From Candidatus Omnitrophota bacterium (GTDB lineage: Bacteria > Omnitrophota > Gorgyraeia > Aquiviventales > Aquiviventaceae): a DNA stretch of 12,979 bases. Location of the stretch: the NCBI GenBank assembly GCA_016206725.1, contig JACQRA010000060.1, positions 1 to 12,979 on the forward strand. The letters run 5' to 3'. The notes under the pieces are model-generated. The model made no database searches. It was not told the DNA's origin and was given only the letters and a program-made list of their open reading frames with translations. Made by a program: the position numbers and the translations under genes. Positions 1-7,784 of this stretch are shown here, piece by piece (position 1 is the first letter of the stretch; each line of letters begins with the position of its first letter).

Positions 1-348
1 CCTTCGCGGTGAAGAAGCGACATAGAGGTGATACACCGCCTCAAACCGGTGCTCCTCCCCTTCCCCGCGCTGCCAAGTTTCAGTCACCGGTTTGGGCTTC
101 ATGAAGTACGGCAGCGGTGAGGGGGTCTGGAGGCTTGGTACGCTGGCTTGCGTGTGGCCGAATGTCAGGTAGTCCACACAGGAGACGTCCATCAGGAAGT
201 TGAAGGCCATGCCCGGATCATCGCGCAGCCACGTGCAGACCTCCACCAAACCGTCTCGCTTGAGGAGCGCCGTCTCATCCCCTCGATACTGATGAGTCCC
301 TATCACCCACTGGGGAAACCGCTGTTGCACGCGCTGACTTAACGACAT
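1..348 (-). CDS. nuoC: NADH-quinone oxidoreductase subunit C, N-terminal part (cut by window edge)
   Basis: My translation of the minus strand from the ATG at 348 is open for 116 codons to the window edge. NuoC is a peripheral-arm subunit of complex I, which passes electrons from NADH to quinone and pumps protons. The fragment has the family's MDVSCVDYL stretch (around residues 53-61) and the RFEAVYHLY stretch (around 102-110), which match the typical NuoC patterns LLDVTAVDW and RFEVVYHLY. Between them lies a proline-rich stretch of about 35 residues; many NuoC proteins have only a short linker there. The start lies 8 bases after the nuoB stop. No Shine-Dalgarno precedes it, so translation probably depends on coupling to nuoB. 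The order nuoA-nuoB-nuoC is the standard one and supports the call. Confidence 0.88.
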   Translation of the reverse strand, partial: MSLSQRVQQRFPQWVIGTHQYRGDETALLKRDGLVEVCTWLRDDPGMAFNFLMDVSCVDYLTFGHTQASVPSLQTPSPLPYFMKPKPVTETWQRGEGEEHRFEAVYHLYVASSPRR

Positions 349-356
349 GGATTGTG

Positions 357-905
357 TTATGAGGTGTGCGCTTCGATGCGATGAGGCGTTTGTAATTCGG
401 CAGGACGCGCGGAGGGGCCAAGCGGCAGGGTCGCCTTGACGCCGCTCTGAATCTTCTCTTGCAGCTTGATCAAGCCGTCGAGCACATTTTCCGGCCGCGG
501 CGGACACCCCGGGATATAGACGTCCACCGGGATGATCGTGTCAATCCCCATCACGGTGGCATAGTTGTCATAAAACCCGCCCGTGCAAGTGCACACGCCG
601 AAAGCCACCACCCACTTCGGCTCCACCATCTGATCATACACCCGCTTGAGCATGGGAGCGATCTTGTGGCTGACCGTCCCCACCACAAACAGCACATCGG
701 CTTGGCGCGGCGAGAAGCGCGGAAAGCCTGCGCCAAAGCGGTCAACATCGTAGTGGGAGCACGCGGTCGCCATGTACTCCATCCCGCAGCAGGCGGTCAC
801 GAACGGGTATTGGAAGAGAGAAAACTTCCGCGCCCAGCCCAAGGCTGCGTCAATCCGTGTCGTCATCCAATCCAGCTTCGAGAGATCCGGCTTTGTCCCG
901 CTCAT
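357..905 (-). CDS. nuoB: NADH-quinone oxidoreductase subunit B (N2 cluster subunit)
   Basis: This 182-residue protein is the complex I subunit that holds the terminal [4Fe-4S] cluster N2 next to the quinone site. The four expected ligands are visible: the Cys pair in TACCGMEY (C39, C40), C105 in GVCTCTGG and C134 in PGCPPRPE. The core motifs SPRQADV, GTVSHKIAP and EPKWV are intact. I chose the ATG at 905 because it overlaps the nuoA stop as ATGA and has GGAG (917-914) 8 bases upstream. A GTG at 914 in the same frame would add only three residues. An extra Cys (C107) sits beside the ligand C105, where many homologues have GVCASSGG; such variants occur in the family. It is co-transcribed with nuoA and nuoC. 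Confidence 0.96.
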   Translation of the reverse strand: MSGTKPDLSKLDWMTTRIDAALGWARKFSLFQYPFVTACCGMEYMATACSHYDVDRFGAGFPRFSPRQADVLFVVGTVSHKIAPMLKRVYDQMVEPKWVVAFGVCTCTGGFYDNYATVMGIDTIIPVDVYIPGCPPRPENVLDGLIKLQEKIQSGVKATLPLGPSARPAELQTPHRIEAHTS

Positions 906-1258
906 TGCCCCCACTCCAGCGCGCCCTTCTTCCAGGCGTAGATGAATCCCGCGACCACGACACCCAAAAACAGCCCCATCTCAACCAATCCGAACCACCC
1001 AAACTCCTTCAGCACCACCGCCCAGGGGAACAAAAACACCAGTTCCACGTCGAACACCACAAAGAGCATCGCGAAGACGTAGAAATGAATCGGCAAGCGG
1101 CCAGCCGGCAGCGCAATCGGCTCAACGCCGCACTCAAAGGGCTGCGATTTCACGGGATGCGGCCGGCGAGGGCCCCACCACCGGTTGGCCATCAACATGA
1201 CCGTCGCCACCCCGGCCGACAAGGCCGCCAAGAGCAAGATACCCACATACTCGATCAT
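902..1258 (-). CDS. nuoA: NADH-quinone oxidoreductase subunit A
   Basis: This 118-residue integral membrane subunit belongs to the complex I membrane arm. It has three hydrophobic segments (about residues 4-24, 58-80 and 88-108). The family signature FECGVEP (41-47) lies in the loop after the first helix, and the acidic residues D70 and E72 lie in the FVVFDVELVF segment of helix 2. It heads the nuoABC operon. Its ATG at 1258 is only 8 bases after a good -10 hexamer and has no proper Shine-Dalgarno, so the transcript may be leaderless. It diverges from the ABC exporter gene, with 61 bases between the two start codons. Confidence 0.95.
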   Translation of the reverse strand: MIEYVGILLLAALSAGVATVMLMANRWWGPRRPHPVKSQPFECGVEPIALPAGRLPIHFYVFAMLFVVFDVELVFLFPWAVVLKEFGWFGLVEMGLFLGVVVAGFIYAWKKGALEWGQ

Positions 1259-1266
1259 AACCTATT

Positions 1267-1295
1267 ACTATAACACCGCGCCCCGCCACCGTCTA
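1267..1295 (-). promoter_or_regulatory. Candidate nuoA promoter
   Basis: On the minus strand TAGACG (1295-1290, 4/6 to TTGACA) is followed by a 17-base spacer and TATAGT (1272-1267, 5/6 to TATAAT). Transcription from about 1260 would leave a leader of only a few bases before the nuoA ATG at 1258. It was found by eye. Confidence 0.5.
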
Positions 1296-1302
1296 GAAAC
1301 TC

Positions 1303-1311
1303 TGCTATACT
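1303..1311 (+). promoter_or_regulatory. Candidate extended -10 promoter of the ABC exporter
   Basis: TGC plus TATACT forms an extended -10 element, with the hexamer at 1306-1311 matching 5/6. No convincing -35 lies 16-18 bases upstream, which suits an extended -10 promoter. The ATG at 1320 comes 8 bases after the hexamer, implying a near-leaderless mRNA. Confidence 0.45.
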
Positions 1312-1319
1312 GCTCTATC

Positions 1320-3074
1320 ATGCCGAAACGCAGCAGTCTCATTCGGTTTCTCTACTACACGCAGCCGTACCGCGCAGTCATCTTCGTGGCGGTCGCCTGC
1401 GGGGTGATCCGCTATCTCATCCCGCTGGCGTTGCCGTGGACGATCAAGGTTCTGGTCGATGACCTTCTCACCATGACCGGACGCTTGCCGCACACCTCGC
1501 TGCATCTGATGATGGCCGGGCTGATCGGCCTCTACCTCATCTACGCCGTGACCAGCTATGTCCGCTCCTACCTCGCCGGATTGGCGGGCCATCGCATCAT
1601 CTTCGACCTGCGCCAGCAGCTCTACCTCCACGTGCAGCGCATGAGCCTGAGCTTCTTCGACCGTCAGCAGATCGGGGCGATCACGGCCCGCATGACCAGC
1701 GACATCGCCTCGGCGCAAAACTTCGTCGGCTCCGCGATGGTCAACACGACGATGGACCTCTCGTGTGTGGCCGTCATCATCGCCCTGCTCTTCGCCGCGC
1801 ACCCGACGTTGGCGTGTGTGGCCCTCAGCATCATTCCCTGCTACGTCCTCATCAGCTATCGGCTGACCAAGCGCATCAAGAAGAAAAGCCGCGAGATTCA
1901 CAACCAACTGCAAGAGATCTCAGGAGACTTGCACGAGCAATTCGCGGCGATCTCGACCATCCAAGCCTTCACCCAGGAAGAGGCGGAGGCGCGTGAGTTC
2001 AAGGAGCAAAGCGAGCGGTATCTCGATACGGTGCTCTCCAACGTCAAGCTGCAAGCCATCGCCCTTGGCGCAACCGGTTTCTTGACCGCGCTCGGGCCGA
2101 TCCTCGTCCTGTGGTTCGGCGCGATGGAGGTCTGGGCCGGACGGCTCTCCGTCGGTACGCTGATGGCGTTTTATGCCTACCTCGGGATGTTGTATCAGCC
2201 GATTCAACGGCTCACCGAGCTCAATTTGATTCTCACCAACAGCCTGGCCGCGATGGATCGCATCTTCGAGGTCTTCGACATCTATCCCGAAGTGCAGGAA
2301 CATCCAGAGGCGAAACCGCTTGGCCGCGTCACGGGCGACATCGCGTTTGAGCACGTCACGTTCCGCTACGAAGGACGCGAACCGGTCTTGGAAGAGCTCA
2401 CCCTCGACATTCCCTCTGGAACGACCGTCGCCCTGGTCGGCCCCAGCGGGGCCGGCAAATCCACGCTGATGAAATTATTGGTACGCTTCTACGACGTCAC
2501 CGAGGGGCGCATCACCATTGATGGCACCGAGATCCGCGACGTCACCTTAAAGTCGCTGCGCCAGCAGATTGCCATCGTCCCGCAAGACCCGATCCTGTTC
2601 AGCGGAACGATCGCCGAAAATCTGCGCTATGGCAATCCGGACGCCACCGACGAGGTAATTCGGCAGGCCGCAAAGCTGGCGTTTGCCGACACTTTCATCG
2701 AGCAGATGCCGCAGGGCTATCAGACCGAGGTGGGCGAGCGAGGGGTGAAGCTCTCAGGCGGGCAGAAACAGCGCTTGGCTATTGCGCGGGCGTTTTTGAG
2801 GGATGCGCCGATCATCATCCTGGATGAGCCGACCTCCGCGCTGGATGCCGAATCGGAAACACTCATCAAGGAAGCGCTGCAGCGGCTCTTGAAGGGCCGC
2901 ACGGCGCTCATCATCGCGCACCGTCTCTCGACGATCGAGCACGCCGACCGCGTCATCGTGATCGCGGATGGCCGCATCATCGAATCCGGCGCGCATGCGC
3001 AACTGCTCACCCAGCCCAACAGCCTGTATCGCCGCTACGCCTCTCAGCAACTTGCCTTGGGCACGACATCCTGA
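1320..3074 (+). CDS. ABC transporter, fused permease and ATPase (MsbA/multidrug exporter type)
   Basis: This 584-residue half-transporter has an N-terminal six-helix transmembrane domain (about 15-310) followed by an ATP-binding domain (about 335-575). The ATPase motifs are all intact: Walker A GPSGAGKST (374-382), Q-loop VPQDP, signature LSGGQ (478-482), Walker B IIILDEP (498-504) and the H-loop histidine H534 in IIAHRLST. The family works as a homodimer or heterodimer in the inner membrane and exports lipids, peptides or drugs. The substrate cannot be read from sequence. The frame stays open upstream to 1185, but that extension is antisense to nuoA, and the ATG at 1320 gives the normal family N-terminus just after a -10 element. 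The downstream membrane protein begins 13 bases after the stop. Confidence 0.95.
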   Translation: MPKRSSLIRFLYYTQPYRAVIFVAVACGVIRYLIPLALPWTIKVLVDDLLTMTGRLPHTSLHLMMAGLIGLYLIYAVTSYVRSYLAGLAGHRIIFDLRQQLYLHVQRMSLSFFDRQQIGAITARMTSDIASAQNFVGSAMVNTTMDLSCVAVIIALLFAAHPTLACVALSIIPCYVLISYRLTKRIKKKSREIHNQLQEISGDLHEQFAAISTIQAFTQEEAEAREFKEQSERYLDTVLSNVKLQAIALGATGFLTALGPILVLWFGAMEVWAGRLSVGTLMAFYAYLGMLYQPIQRLTELNLILTNSLAAMDRIFEVFDIYPEVQEHPEAKPLGRVTGDIAFEHVTFRYEGREPVLEELTLDIPSGTTVALVGPSGAGKSTLMKLLVRFYDVTEGRITIDGTEIRDVTLKSLRQQIAIVPQDPILFSGTIAENLRYGNPDATDEVIRQAAKLAFADTFIEQMPQGYQTEVGERGVKLSGGQKQRLAIARAFLRDAPIIILDEPTSALDAESETLIKEALQRLLKGRTALIIAHRLSTIEHADRVIVIADGRIIESGAHAQLLTQPNSLYRRYASQQLALGTTS

Positions 3075-3080
3075 TACGAT
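3052..3080 (+). promoter_or_regulatory. Candidate internal promoter before the 90-residue membrane protein
   Basis: TTGCCT (3052-3057), a 17-base spacer and TACGAT (3075-3080, with TG two bases before it) overlap the end of the ABC gene; the TG comes from its TGA stop. The ATG at 3088 follows 7 bases after the hexamer and lacks a Shine-Dalgarno. The arrangement matches the other leaderless-type starts in the window. Confidence 0.4.
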
Positions 3081-3087
3081 AGCCGCC

Positions 3088-3360
3088 ATGCCGCTCAAGA
3101 TTTTACTCGTCAGTCTGGTGTGCTTCCTGGTGAATCTACCGCTTGGCCGAATGCGCGAGCGCGCGACGCGCTTCTTCCCGGAGAAGTTCTTGTGGATTCA
3201 TGCCTCCATTCCCTTTATCATCGCCCTGCGCATCGGCCTGCACCTGCACTGGATCAGCATCCCCATCAACATCGCCGCGGCCGTCCTCGGCCAGCTCCTC
3301 GGCGGTCTCTCCGAAAAGAACAAGCAGAAGGCTGTTCTGCCTTCCGCCGCGGGTTCCTGA
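3088..3360 (+). CDS. Small membrane protein of unknown function
   Basis: I do not recognise a family for this 90-residue protein. It has two or three hydrophobic segments (about residues 3-19, 33-51 and 54-72), a basic loop between the first two (GRMRERATRFFPEK) and a hydrophilic lysine-rich tail, so it should sit in the inner membrane. The ATG at 3088 was chosen over longer in-frame starts that would run back into the ABC exporter gene. The close position behind that gene suggests an accessory role or shared expression, but a promoter candidate of its own overlaps the exporter stop. It ends 11 bases from the convergent tag gene. Confidence 0.75.
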   Translation: MPLKILLVSLVCFLVNLPLGRMRERATRFFPEKFLWIHASIPFIIALRIGLHLHWISIPINIAAAVLGQLLGGLSEKNKQKAVLPSAAGS

Positions 3361-3371
3361 CCGTTCGTGTG

Positions 3372-3971
3372 TCAGTCGGATCGCCGAGGCTCCTTACGCT
3401 GGACATCGCGGTGACGAAAACAGCTCACCACGTGGTCGTTCACCATCCCCGTCGCCTGCATGTGGGCGTAGCAGATCGTTGAGCCGACGAAGCGAAACCC
3501 CAGCACCTTCAGCGCTGCGCTCATCGCGTCCGATTCCGGCGTGCGAGCCGGCAGCTCGCGCAGACTCTTGAAGCGGTGCTGGATCGGTCGCCCGCCGATC
3601 AGCTCCCACATGAAACGTGCAAAGCTGCCGTGCTGTTCCTGCACGCGAAGAAACGCCTGAGCGTTGGCAATCGCCGCCTCGATCTTCAACCGGTTACGAA
3701 TGATGCCAGCATCGCCGAGCAGTTGCCGCACCTTCGCGCGGCCGTAGCTGGCGACGCGCTCCGCATCGAAGCCGTCGAAGGCCCGACGGAACGACTCCCG
3801 CTTCTTCAAAACCGTCAGCCAGCTCAGCCCCGCCTGCATCCCCTCGAGGACGAGGAACTCAAACAGCTTGCGGTCGTCATGCAACGGCACGCCCCACTCC
3901 GTGTCGTGGTACACCGTCATGATGGGCGGCTCCTGCGCCCACTCGCATCGCGTCATAGGTTTTTTCGTCAT
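3372..3971 (-). CDS. tag: DNA-3-methyladenine glycosylase I
   Basis: Tag removes 3-methyladenine from alkylated DNA and so starts base-excision repair. The 199-residue protein carries the family's N-terminus TRCEWA, the YHDTEWGVP motif and LEGMQAGLSW. The zinc-binding residues are all present: C9, H22, H180 and C184, each shifted by five from E. coli C4, H17, H175 and C179. The catalytic glutamate corresponds to E43. I chose the ATG at 3971 because GAGG (3983-3980) lies 8 bases upstream, overlapping the stop of the macro-domain gene. ATGs at 3977 and 3956 are in the same frame. The frame also runs back inside the upstream gene, which is not a real extension. It is probably translated from the macro-gene mRNA. 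Confidence 0.95.
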   Translation of the reverse strand: MTKKPMTRCEWAQEPPIMTVYHDTEWGVPLHDDRKLFEFLVLEGMQAGLSWLTVLKKRESFRRAFDGFDAERVASYGRAKVRQLLGDAGIIRNRLKIEAAIANAQAFLRVQEQHGSFARFMWELIGGRPIQHRFKSLRELPARTPESDAMSAALKVLGFRFVGSTICYAHMQATGMVNDHVVSCFRHRDVQRKEPRRSD

Positions 3972-3981
3972 GCCCATTTCC

Positions 3982-4512
3982 TCACAGCGTCTGTAACCTG
4001 GCGAGTACGTGATGATAGGCGGCGTAGGTGTTGGTGTCAAACAGCACGAACCGCACGAGTGCAATCTCAGGGTGGGTGGTAAGGTAATCAGTCACGGTGT
4101 GCAGCGCGAGAGACGCCGCCTCCTCCACTGGATAGCGGTACACGCCGGTTGAGATCGAGGGAAACGCGACAGTGCGGATGCCGTGTTGGGAACATAGCGA
4201 AAGGCACGACCGATAGGCGCTGGCCAGAAGCTGCGCATCTTTGGGTCGGCCTGAGTAGACCGGTCCGACGGCGTGCAGGACGTAGCGAGCCTTCAGTCGT
4301 CCACCGCTGGTGATCACGGCCTGCCCAGTGGGACAACCCTGCGGATAGTTCGCCTTCAGCTCCGCCATGATCTGCGGCCCACCGGCACGATGAATTGCGC
4401 CATCCACCCCGCCCCCACCAGCTAATTTAGAGTTGGCGGCATTCGCGATGGCCTCAGTCTCCTGCTGCGTGATGTCCCCCTGCACGAGTCCAATCTGGTC
4501 CGCGCTCTTCAT
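3982..4512 (-). CDS. Macro domain protein, YmdB-like ADP-ribose hydrolase
   Basis: This 176-residue single-domain protein closely follows the E. coli YmdB pattern. Visible motifs are VQGDIT (10-15), NAANSKLAGGGGVDGAIH (24-41; N27 and D37 match the YmdB catalytic pair), VGPVYSG (82-88) and FPSISTGVYRYP (117-128), the phosphate-binding loop. Members hydrolyse O-acetyl-ADP-ribose or remove ADP-ribose from macromolecules. The ATG at 4512 starts the conserved domain directly but has no Shine-Dalgarno. A GTG at 4569 in the same frame would add a proline-rich 19-residue leader and lies closer to a candidate -10. It is followed after 10 bases by tag, so the two probably form one operon joining ADP-ribose metabolism and alkylation repair. 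Confidence 0.92.
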   Translation of the reverse strand: MKSADQIGLVQGDITQQETEAIANAANSKLAGGGGVDGAIHRAGGPQIMAELKANYPQGCPTGQAVITSGGRLKARYVLHAVGPVYSGRPKDAQLLASAYRSCLSLCSQHGIRTVAFPSISTGVYRYPVEEAASLALHTVTDYLTTHPEIALVRFVLFDTNTYAAYHHVLARLQTL

Positions 4513-4581
4513 TAGATGAGCCGGGAGGAGAGGCGGCGGAGGCTGCGCCACCTCCGTCCGTCCTGCCACATGGCCGCGCGC

Positions 4582-4590
4582 ATCATAGCA
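4582..4590 (-). promoter_or_regulatory. Candidate extended -10 for the macro-domain/tag operon
   Basis: The minus strand reads TGC plus TATGAT (hexamer 4587-4582), an extended -10. No clear -35 accompanies it. It lies 69 bases before the ATG at 4512 and 12 bases before the alternative GTG at 4569. Confidence 0.3.
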
Positions 4591-4600
4591 CACCAGGACG

Positions 4601-4630
4601 TTGACAGTCGCGCCGGACCTTCGATACACT
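4601..4630 (+). promoter_or_regulatory. Promoter of the 487-residue exported protein
   Basis: A perfect TTGACA (4601-4606) is followed by an 18-base spacer and TACACT (4625-4630, 4/6). A start point 6-8 bases after the hexamer would fall on the double ATG at 4634-4639, predicting a leaderless message. It lies back to back with the macro-domain operon. Confidence 0.6.
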
Positions 4631-4633
4631 CAG

Positions 4634-6097
4634 ATGATGTTCCGCAAAGGTGTTGGTGTTGTGGTTGTGTTGGTGGCCGCGGGATTGTTCGCCCCCGCGG
4701 TCCACGCCGAGAACGAGCCGGACACCCTCCAAGAGCTGGTCGCCAATCTCGAGTCCAAGCCAGAGATCCAGTGGGCCAGCGCCAAGGACCCTGACACCGG
4801 CAACACGACGGTCACGGTCACCAACCCTGACGGCTCCATTACTACGCGCACGTTCCGTCCTGACGGTTCCCTCGCATCCAGGAAAAGGCGCCCATCCGGA
4901 TCTCTGGCCAAGCCAACTCACAGTTCAACGACAAGCGGCGCTCACGCCGAACCGCCAGGAGCATGTCACAGTATCATTGGCTGCATGGAACTTGTTCGCC
5001 AGCACATGAATGACGGCGATTTGCCGCCAGCCACTTCGGCAACGGCTCCACCGGACGCTCGACCTGCGCCGGCCACCGATGAGACCATCCAACCTGAAGT
5101 CATCGATGCGTTGCTCGCCGCCCATCCTGGCACCACCCGAGAACGCTGGGAAGTCTACGAACGGATGTGGCGGAAGACGTTTGACAACCCCGGCAAGCGC
5201 GAGTCGCTCAAAGACATCATCAACACTACGTCAGATGCGTCCGCCTCAGCCAGTCACGGCGAGAAACTCTTGGCTGATGCCATCCGAAACCAGTCGGGCC
5301 CGCAGGGGGCTGCGGCGCTGGAGCATCTCACAGCGGCCGTCGTTCAGTCACAGCGCAGCACGGAAGCGGCCGCCAGCCAGTTACCGGAGACTCCGCCCGA
5401 CCTGCGAGATTCGCTGACGCACGCGCGACAGAAAGTGGATGACGCCAAGGATGAGCTGCGGACCCTCAAGGGCGTCCTCGACTTGGTCAATGAAACGACA
5501 GGGGAGGTTTCGGACCAGGCTGACAGGATCGTAAAGGTTGGGAAGGGATTTGGTTGGGAGGACCTCGAACAGGAAGGCGCCTTCCTGGAATCTGTGGAAA
5601 AGCTTGGAGAGGCGGCCGGGACCGTCTCGACAACAGCCAGACTCACGAAGGCGGTCATCGAGCAGGATGTCTGGGAAATCGCCAAGACCCATGCTGAGGC
5701 GGTCATGCCCGAAGGCCCGGACATGCTGCTCGACGCCGGCATCGCCGCCTGCGAGCAAAATATGGCGCTGGGCAACAGCGTCACAGACGCCCTCGGCTGC
5801 TTGGAAGGCGACTGCGATCCCGACGAACTTGACGCGAAGGCTCAGCAGGCCGAGCAACAGGTGCAGAATTTCGGCAAGGAAGTGTTCAAAGAGTTGCTGC
5901 CGGTTGATCCCGAAACCATCCAAGCCGTCGTAGATTCTCCCGCCGCCCAGTGGGTGAAAGACAAGTGGGAGGGGGCGCAATACGTGTGGGACAACTATTC
6001 CTTTGACGCCTGGCTCCACGGCGAGCCGATCCCAACCCGCGCAGCGCCTCCAGCGGCGATCGATCTGGATCGCATCATCGGCGAGCCTTGGGACTAA
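4634..6097 (+). CDS. Exported protein of unknown function
   Basis: This 487-residue protein is not one I recognise. It begins with a clear signal peptide (basic MMFRKG, hydrophobic core to about residue 21, probable cleavage after VHA, about 25). Residues 53-90 hold three short repeats, NPDGS, RPDGS and RPSGS, suggesting beta-hairpin turns. A Cys pair (C111, C117) and a Pro/Ala-rich linker (131-150) follow. Residues about 230-350 and 398-420 are charged and mainly helical, with possible coiled coil; three more Cys (C373, C389, C394) could form disulfides. The start is ATG 4634 or 4637. A longer frame from TTG 4601 is rejected because that TTG is the -35 box. The gene ends 23 bases inside the convergent PPC-repeat gene. 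Confidence 0.82.
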   Translation: MMFRKGVGVVVVLVAAGLFAPAVHAENEPDTLQELVANLESKPEIQWASAKDPDTGNTTVTVTNPDGSITTRTFRPDGSLASRKRRPSGSLAKPTHSSTTSGAHAEPPGACHSIIGCMELVRQHMNDGDLPPATSATAPPDARPAPATDETIQPEVIDALLAAHPGTTRERWEVYERMWRKTFDNPGKRESLKDIINTTSDASASASHGEKLLADAIRNQSGPQGAAALEHLTAAVVQSQRSTEAAASQLPETPPDLRDSLTHARQKVDDAKDELRTLKGVLDLVNETTGEVSDQADRIVKVGKGFGWEDLEQEGAFLESVEKLGEAAGTVSTTARLTKAVIEQDVWEIAKTHAEAVMPEGPDMLLDAGIAACEQNMALGNSVTDALGCLEGDCDPDELDAKAQQAEQQVQNFGKEVFKELLPVDPETIQAVVDSPAAQWVKDKWEGAQYVWDNYSFDAWLHGEPIPTRAAPPAAIDLDRIIGEPWD

Positions 6098-7784
6098 AGC
6101 CGCGTTTAGCCGCCCACCCTCCAGCCAGCGCCACCAGGACCATGATGACCACGATGCTCCATAGCGTCCCTCGATTCCTTCCAGCAAGGGCCGAGGCCAT
6201 TTCGCGCTTGAGTCCTTCCAGTTCCTCCACGGCGACGAACCGCCCCCCCGCGCCTTCCGCGATCATCTGAAGCTGTCGCACGGTCCCTGGCTCCTCCTGC
6301 ACGCCCAGCCCGATCAAGGTCAACTCGACGCCCGGCATGGGTACCGCCAGCTCAGTCAAAGCCAGGCGAATCACCAGCGGCTCGAAGCCGGTCGAGTCCT
6401 TCTCATACCTGCTGACCTTCAGAAAATAGGTGCCGGGCGCCAGAGCCGCCGCGGTGGTGTAGCCCGAGCGGTAGCTGCCGGTGATCGGCGCATGCTGCGC
6501 ATCAAACAATTCGAGCTGGTAATCATGGATGGGATCTTCCGCGAAATCCCTCAGCCAAGACGGGGCGACCACGACCTGCGCGGTGACCAGCCCTGGGTGG
6601 TCCACCTCAAACCTGAAAAAATCGGCGTCCCCTTCCGGAATGAGATGCGCCCGGATCAGACGATTCAACTCGACGGGGCGAGCCGTCTCAAAACGATCGT
6701 TCGGCTGATCCCCGTCAGGCGCAGGAAGAAAACGGACGGACAGTTGCACGGGCTGCAAGGAGCATTTATCCGACAGGTCAAACTCATCGCGAATGCGCAC
6801 CAGCGCGGTTCCCTTGGACACCTGACGGAACCATCGTTTCGAGTCGAGCGCCGCGCCCTCCGCTGAGAGCCATTCCGCCACCAGCATCAGCGGAGATGGC
6901 ACGTACTCCCGCTTCACCCACAGGTATCCCGATGCCGGCGCCTCGACGCGCAGCACATCGCGATCCCCGGCGGGCAGCATCCATAGGCGAATCGGCTCAT
7001 CCAACTCGACCTGGCGGGCGGCCGCGATGGTGTCGTTTGGTTCGCTCGGGTCCGGCTCAGGGAGAAACCAGGTGGACAATGTCACCGGCTCCGTAGACCA
7101 ATCGTCAACGCTCGACCGCAGCCGTGCGGTCATGGTGCCCTGCGGCAGACGAAGCGACGAGCGGTGCGAGAGGGTCCCGGTCACCTGACCCACTTCATTG
7201 AGCACTTCCAGCACAGGCAGCAAGAGGCCGGGGTATTGGAATTCTCCGTAGAGATAGCCAGGGGTTTCAACCGAGAACGTGACGGCATCCACATCGCGTT
7301 TCGGCAAGACCTGAAAGATCACAGGGGTCCCCAGGGTGATGGGACGCGCGTGTGTTGGATCATCGTTCGGTTCCGACGCATCAGTCTCCGGGTGAAACTC
7401 CAGCCAGAAGGTCATCGGCTCCGGTGACGCGCTATACTCAGAGCGGTCTCTCACCCGCACCCGATACGAGCCTGGGTCCACCCGGATGCCGAAACTATCC
7501 CACTTCGCTTGGAGCTCCTGGTCCCCGGCATAATAGGCGACCATCGGACCCATCCCGCTTGGTATCGCGTCGAACCGGGCGATGACGTACCCCGCCTGAT
7601 CGACAGAAAACGTGTACTCTACAAACGCCTTCTTCTCCTGTAACGCCACCTGGGTGCGCTCGTCAAACCGGATCGATGCTGGGGATTGCGCCGACGCGAT
7701 CGGCGACAAAGACAGCCACGCCAGACCAACTGCCCATGGCACCATGCGCGCGCTCCAACACCTTCGCATCCCTGCAGCGCTCAT
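6075..7784 (-). CDS. Exported PPC-repeat protein with vWA-like C-terminal segment and membrane anchor
   Basis: The 569-residue protein starts at an ATG (7784) that overlaps the stop of the vWA gene as ATGA. A longer frame to 7859 would run inside that gene. A signal peptide (about 1-32, ending SAQ) is followed by about four beta-rich modules. Three begin with the pre-peptidase C-terminal (PPC) signature: SEPNDD (137-142), SEPNDT (247-252) and DQPNDR (359-364), spaced 110-112 residues apart. Residues 486-530 contain VELTLIGLGV and GAGGRFVAVEELEGL, which look like the last strand-helix-strand of a von Willebrand A domain, but no MIDAS motif is present here. A transmembrane helix (about 541-558) and a basic tail anchor it in the inner membrane facing the periplasm. 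The partner gene upstream has the rest of a vWA fold. The exact function is unknown. Confidence 0.85.
   Translation of the reverse strand: MSAAGMRRCWSARMVPWAVGLAWLSLSPIASAQSPASIRFDERTQVALQEKKAFVEYTFSVDQAGYVIARFDAIPSGMGPMVAYYAGDQELQAKWDSFGIRVDPGSYRVRVRDRSEYSASPEPMTFWLEFHPETDASEPNDDPTHARPITLGTPVIFQVLPKRDVDAVTFSVETPGYLYGEFQYPGLLLPVLEVLNEVGQVTGTLSHRSSLRLPQGTMTARLRSSVDDWSTEPVTLSTWFLPEPDPSEPNDTIAAARQVELDEPIRLWMLPAGDRDVLRVEAPASGYLWVKREYVPSPLMLVAEWLSAEGAALDSKRWFRQVSKGTALVRIRDEFDLSDKCSLQPVQLSVRFLPAPDGDQPNDRFETARPVELNRLIRAHLIPEGDADFFRFEVDHPGLVTAQVVVAPSWLRDFAEDPIHDYQLELFDAQHAPITGSYRSGYTTAAALAPGTYFLKVSRYEKDSTGFEPLVIRLALTELAVPMPGVELTLIGLGVQEEPGTVRQLQMIAEGAGGRFVAVEELEGLKREMASALAGRNRGTLWSIVVIMVLVALAGGWAAKRGFSPKARR

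Noticed and set aside
1185..1319. 45-codon N-terminal extension of the ABC exporter frame
   Set aside because: It is antisense to the nuoA start and crosses both candidate promoters; the exporter family N-terminus begins at the ATG at 1320.
1305..1913. Open frame of 202 codons on the minus strand
   Set aside because: It lies wholly opposite the ABC exporter, has a charged low-complexity translation and is a shadow of that gene.
3324..3340. Perfect hairpin GCAGAA-N5-TTCTGC
   Set aside because: It lies inside the 90-residue membrane-protein gene and has no following T-run, so it is not a convincing terminator.
4601..4633. TTG start at 4601 for the exported protein
   Set aside because: The TTG is part of the perfect TTGACA -35 box, and the signal peptide begins at the ATGs at 4634/4637.
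5381..6187. Open frame of 268 codons on the minus strand
   Set aside because: It is opposite the 487-residue exported protein, which has a signal peptide and a good promoter; this frame has neither.
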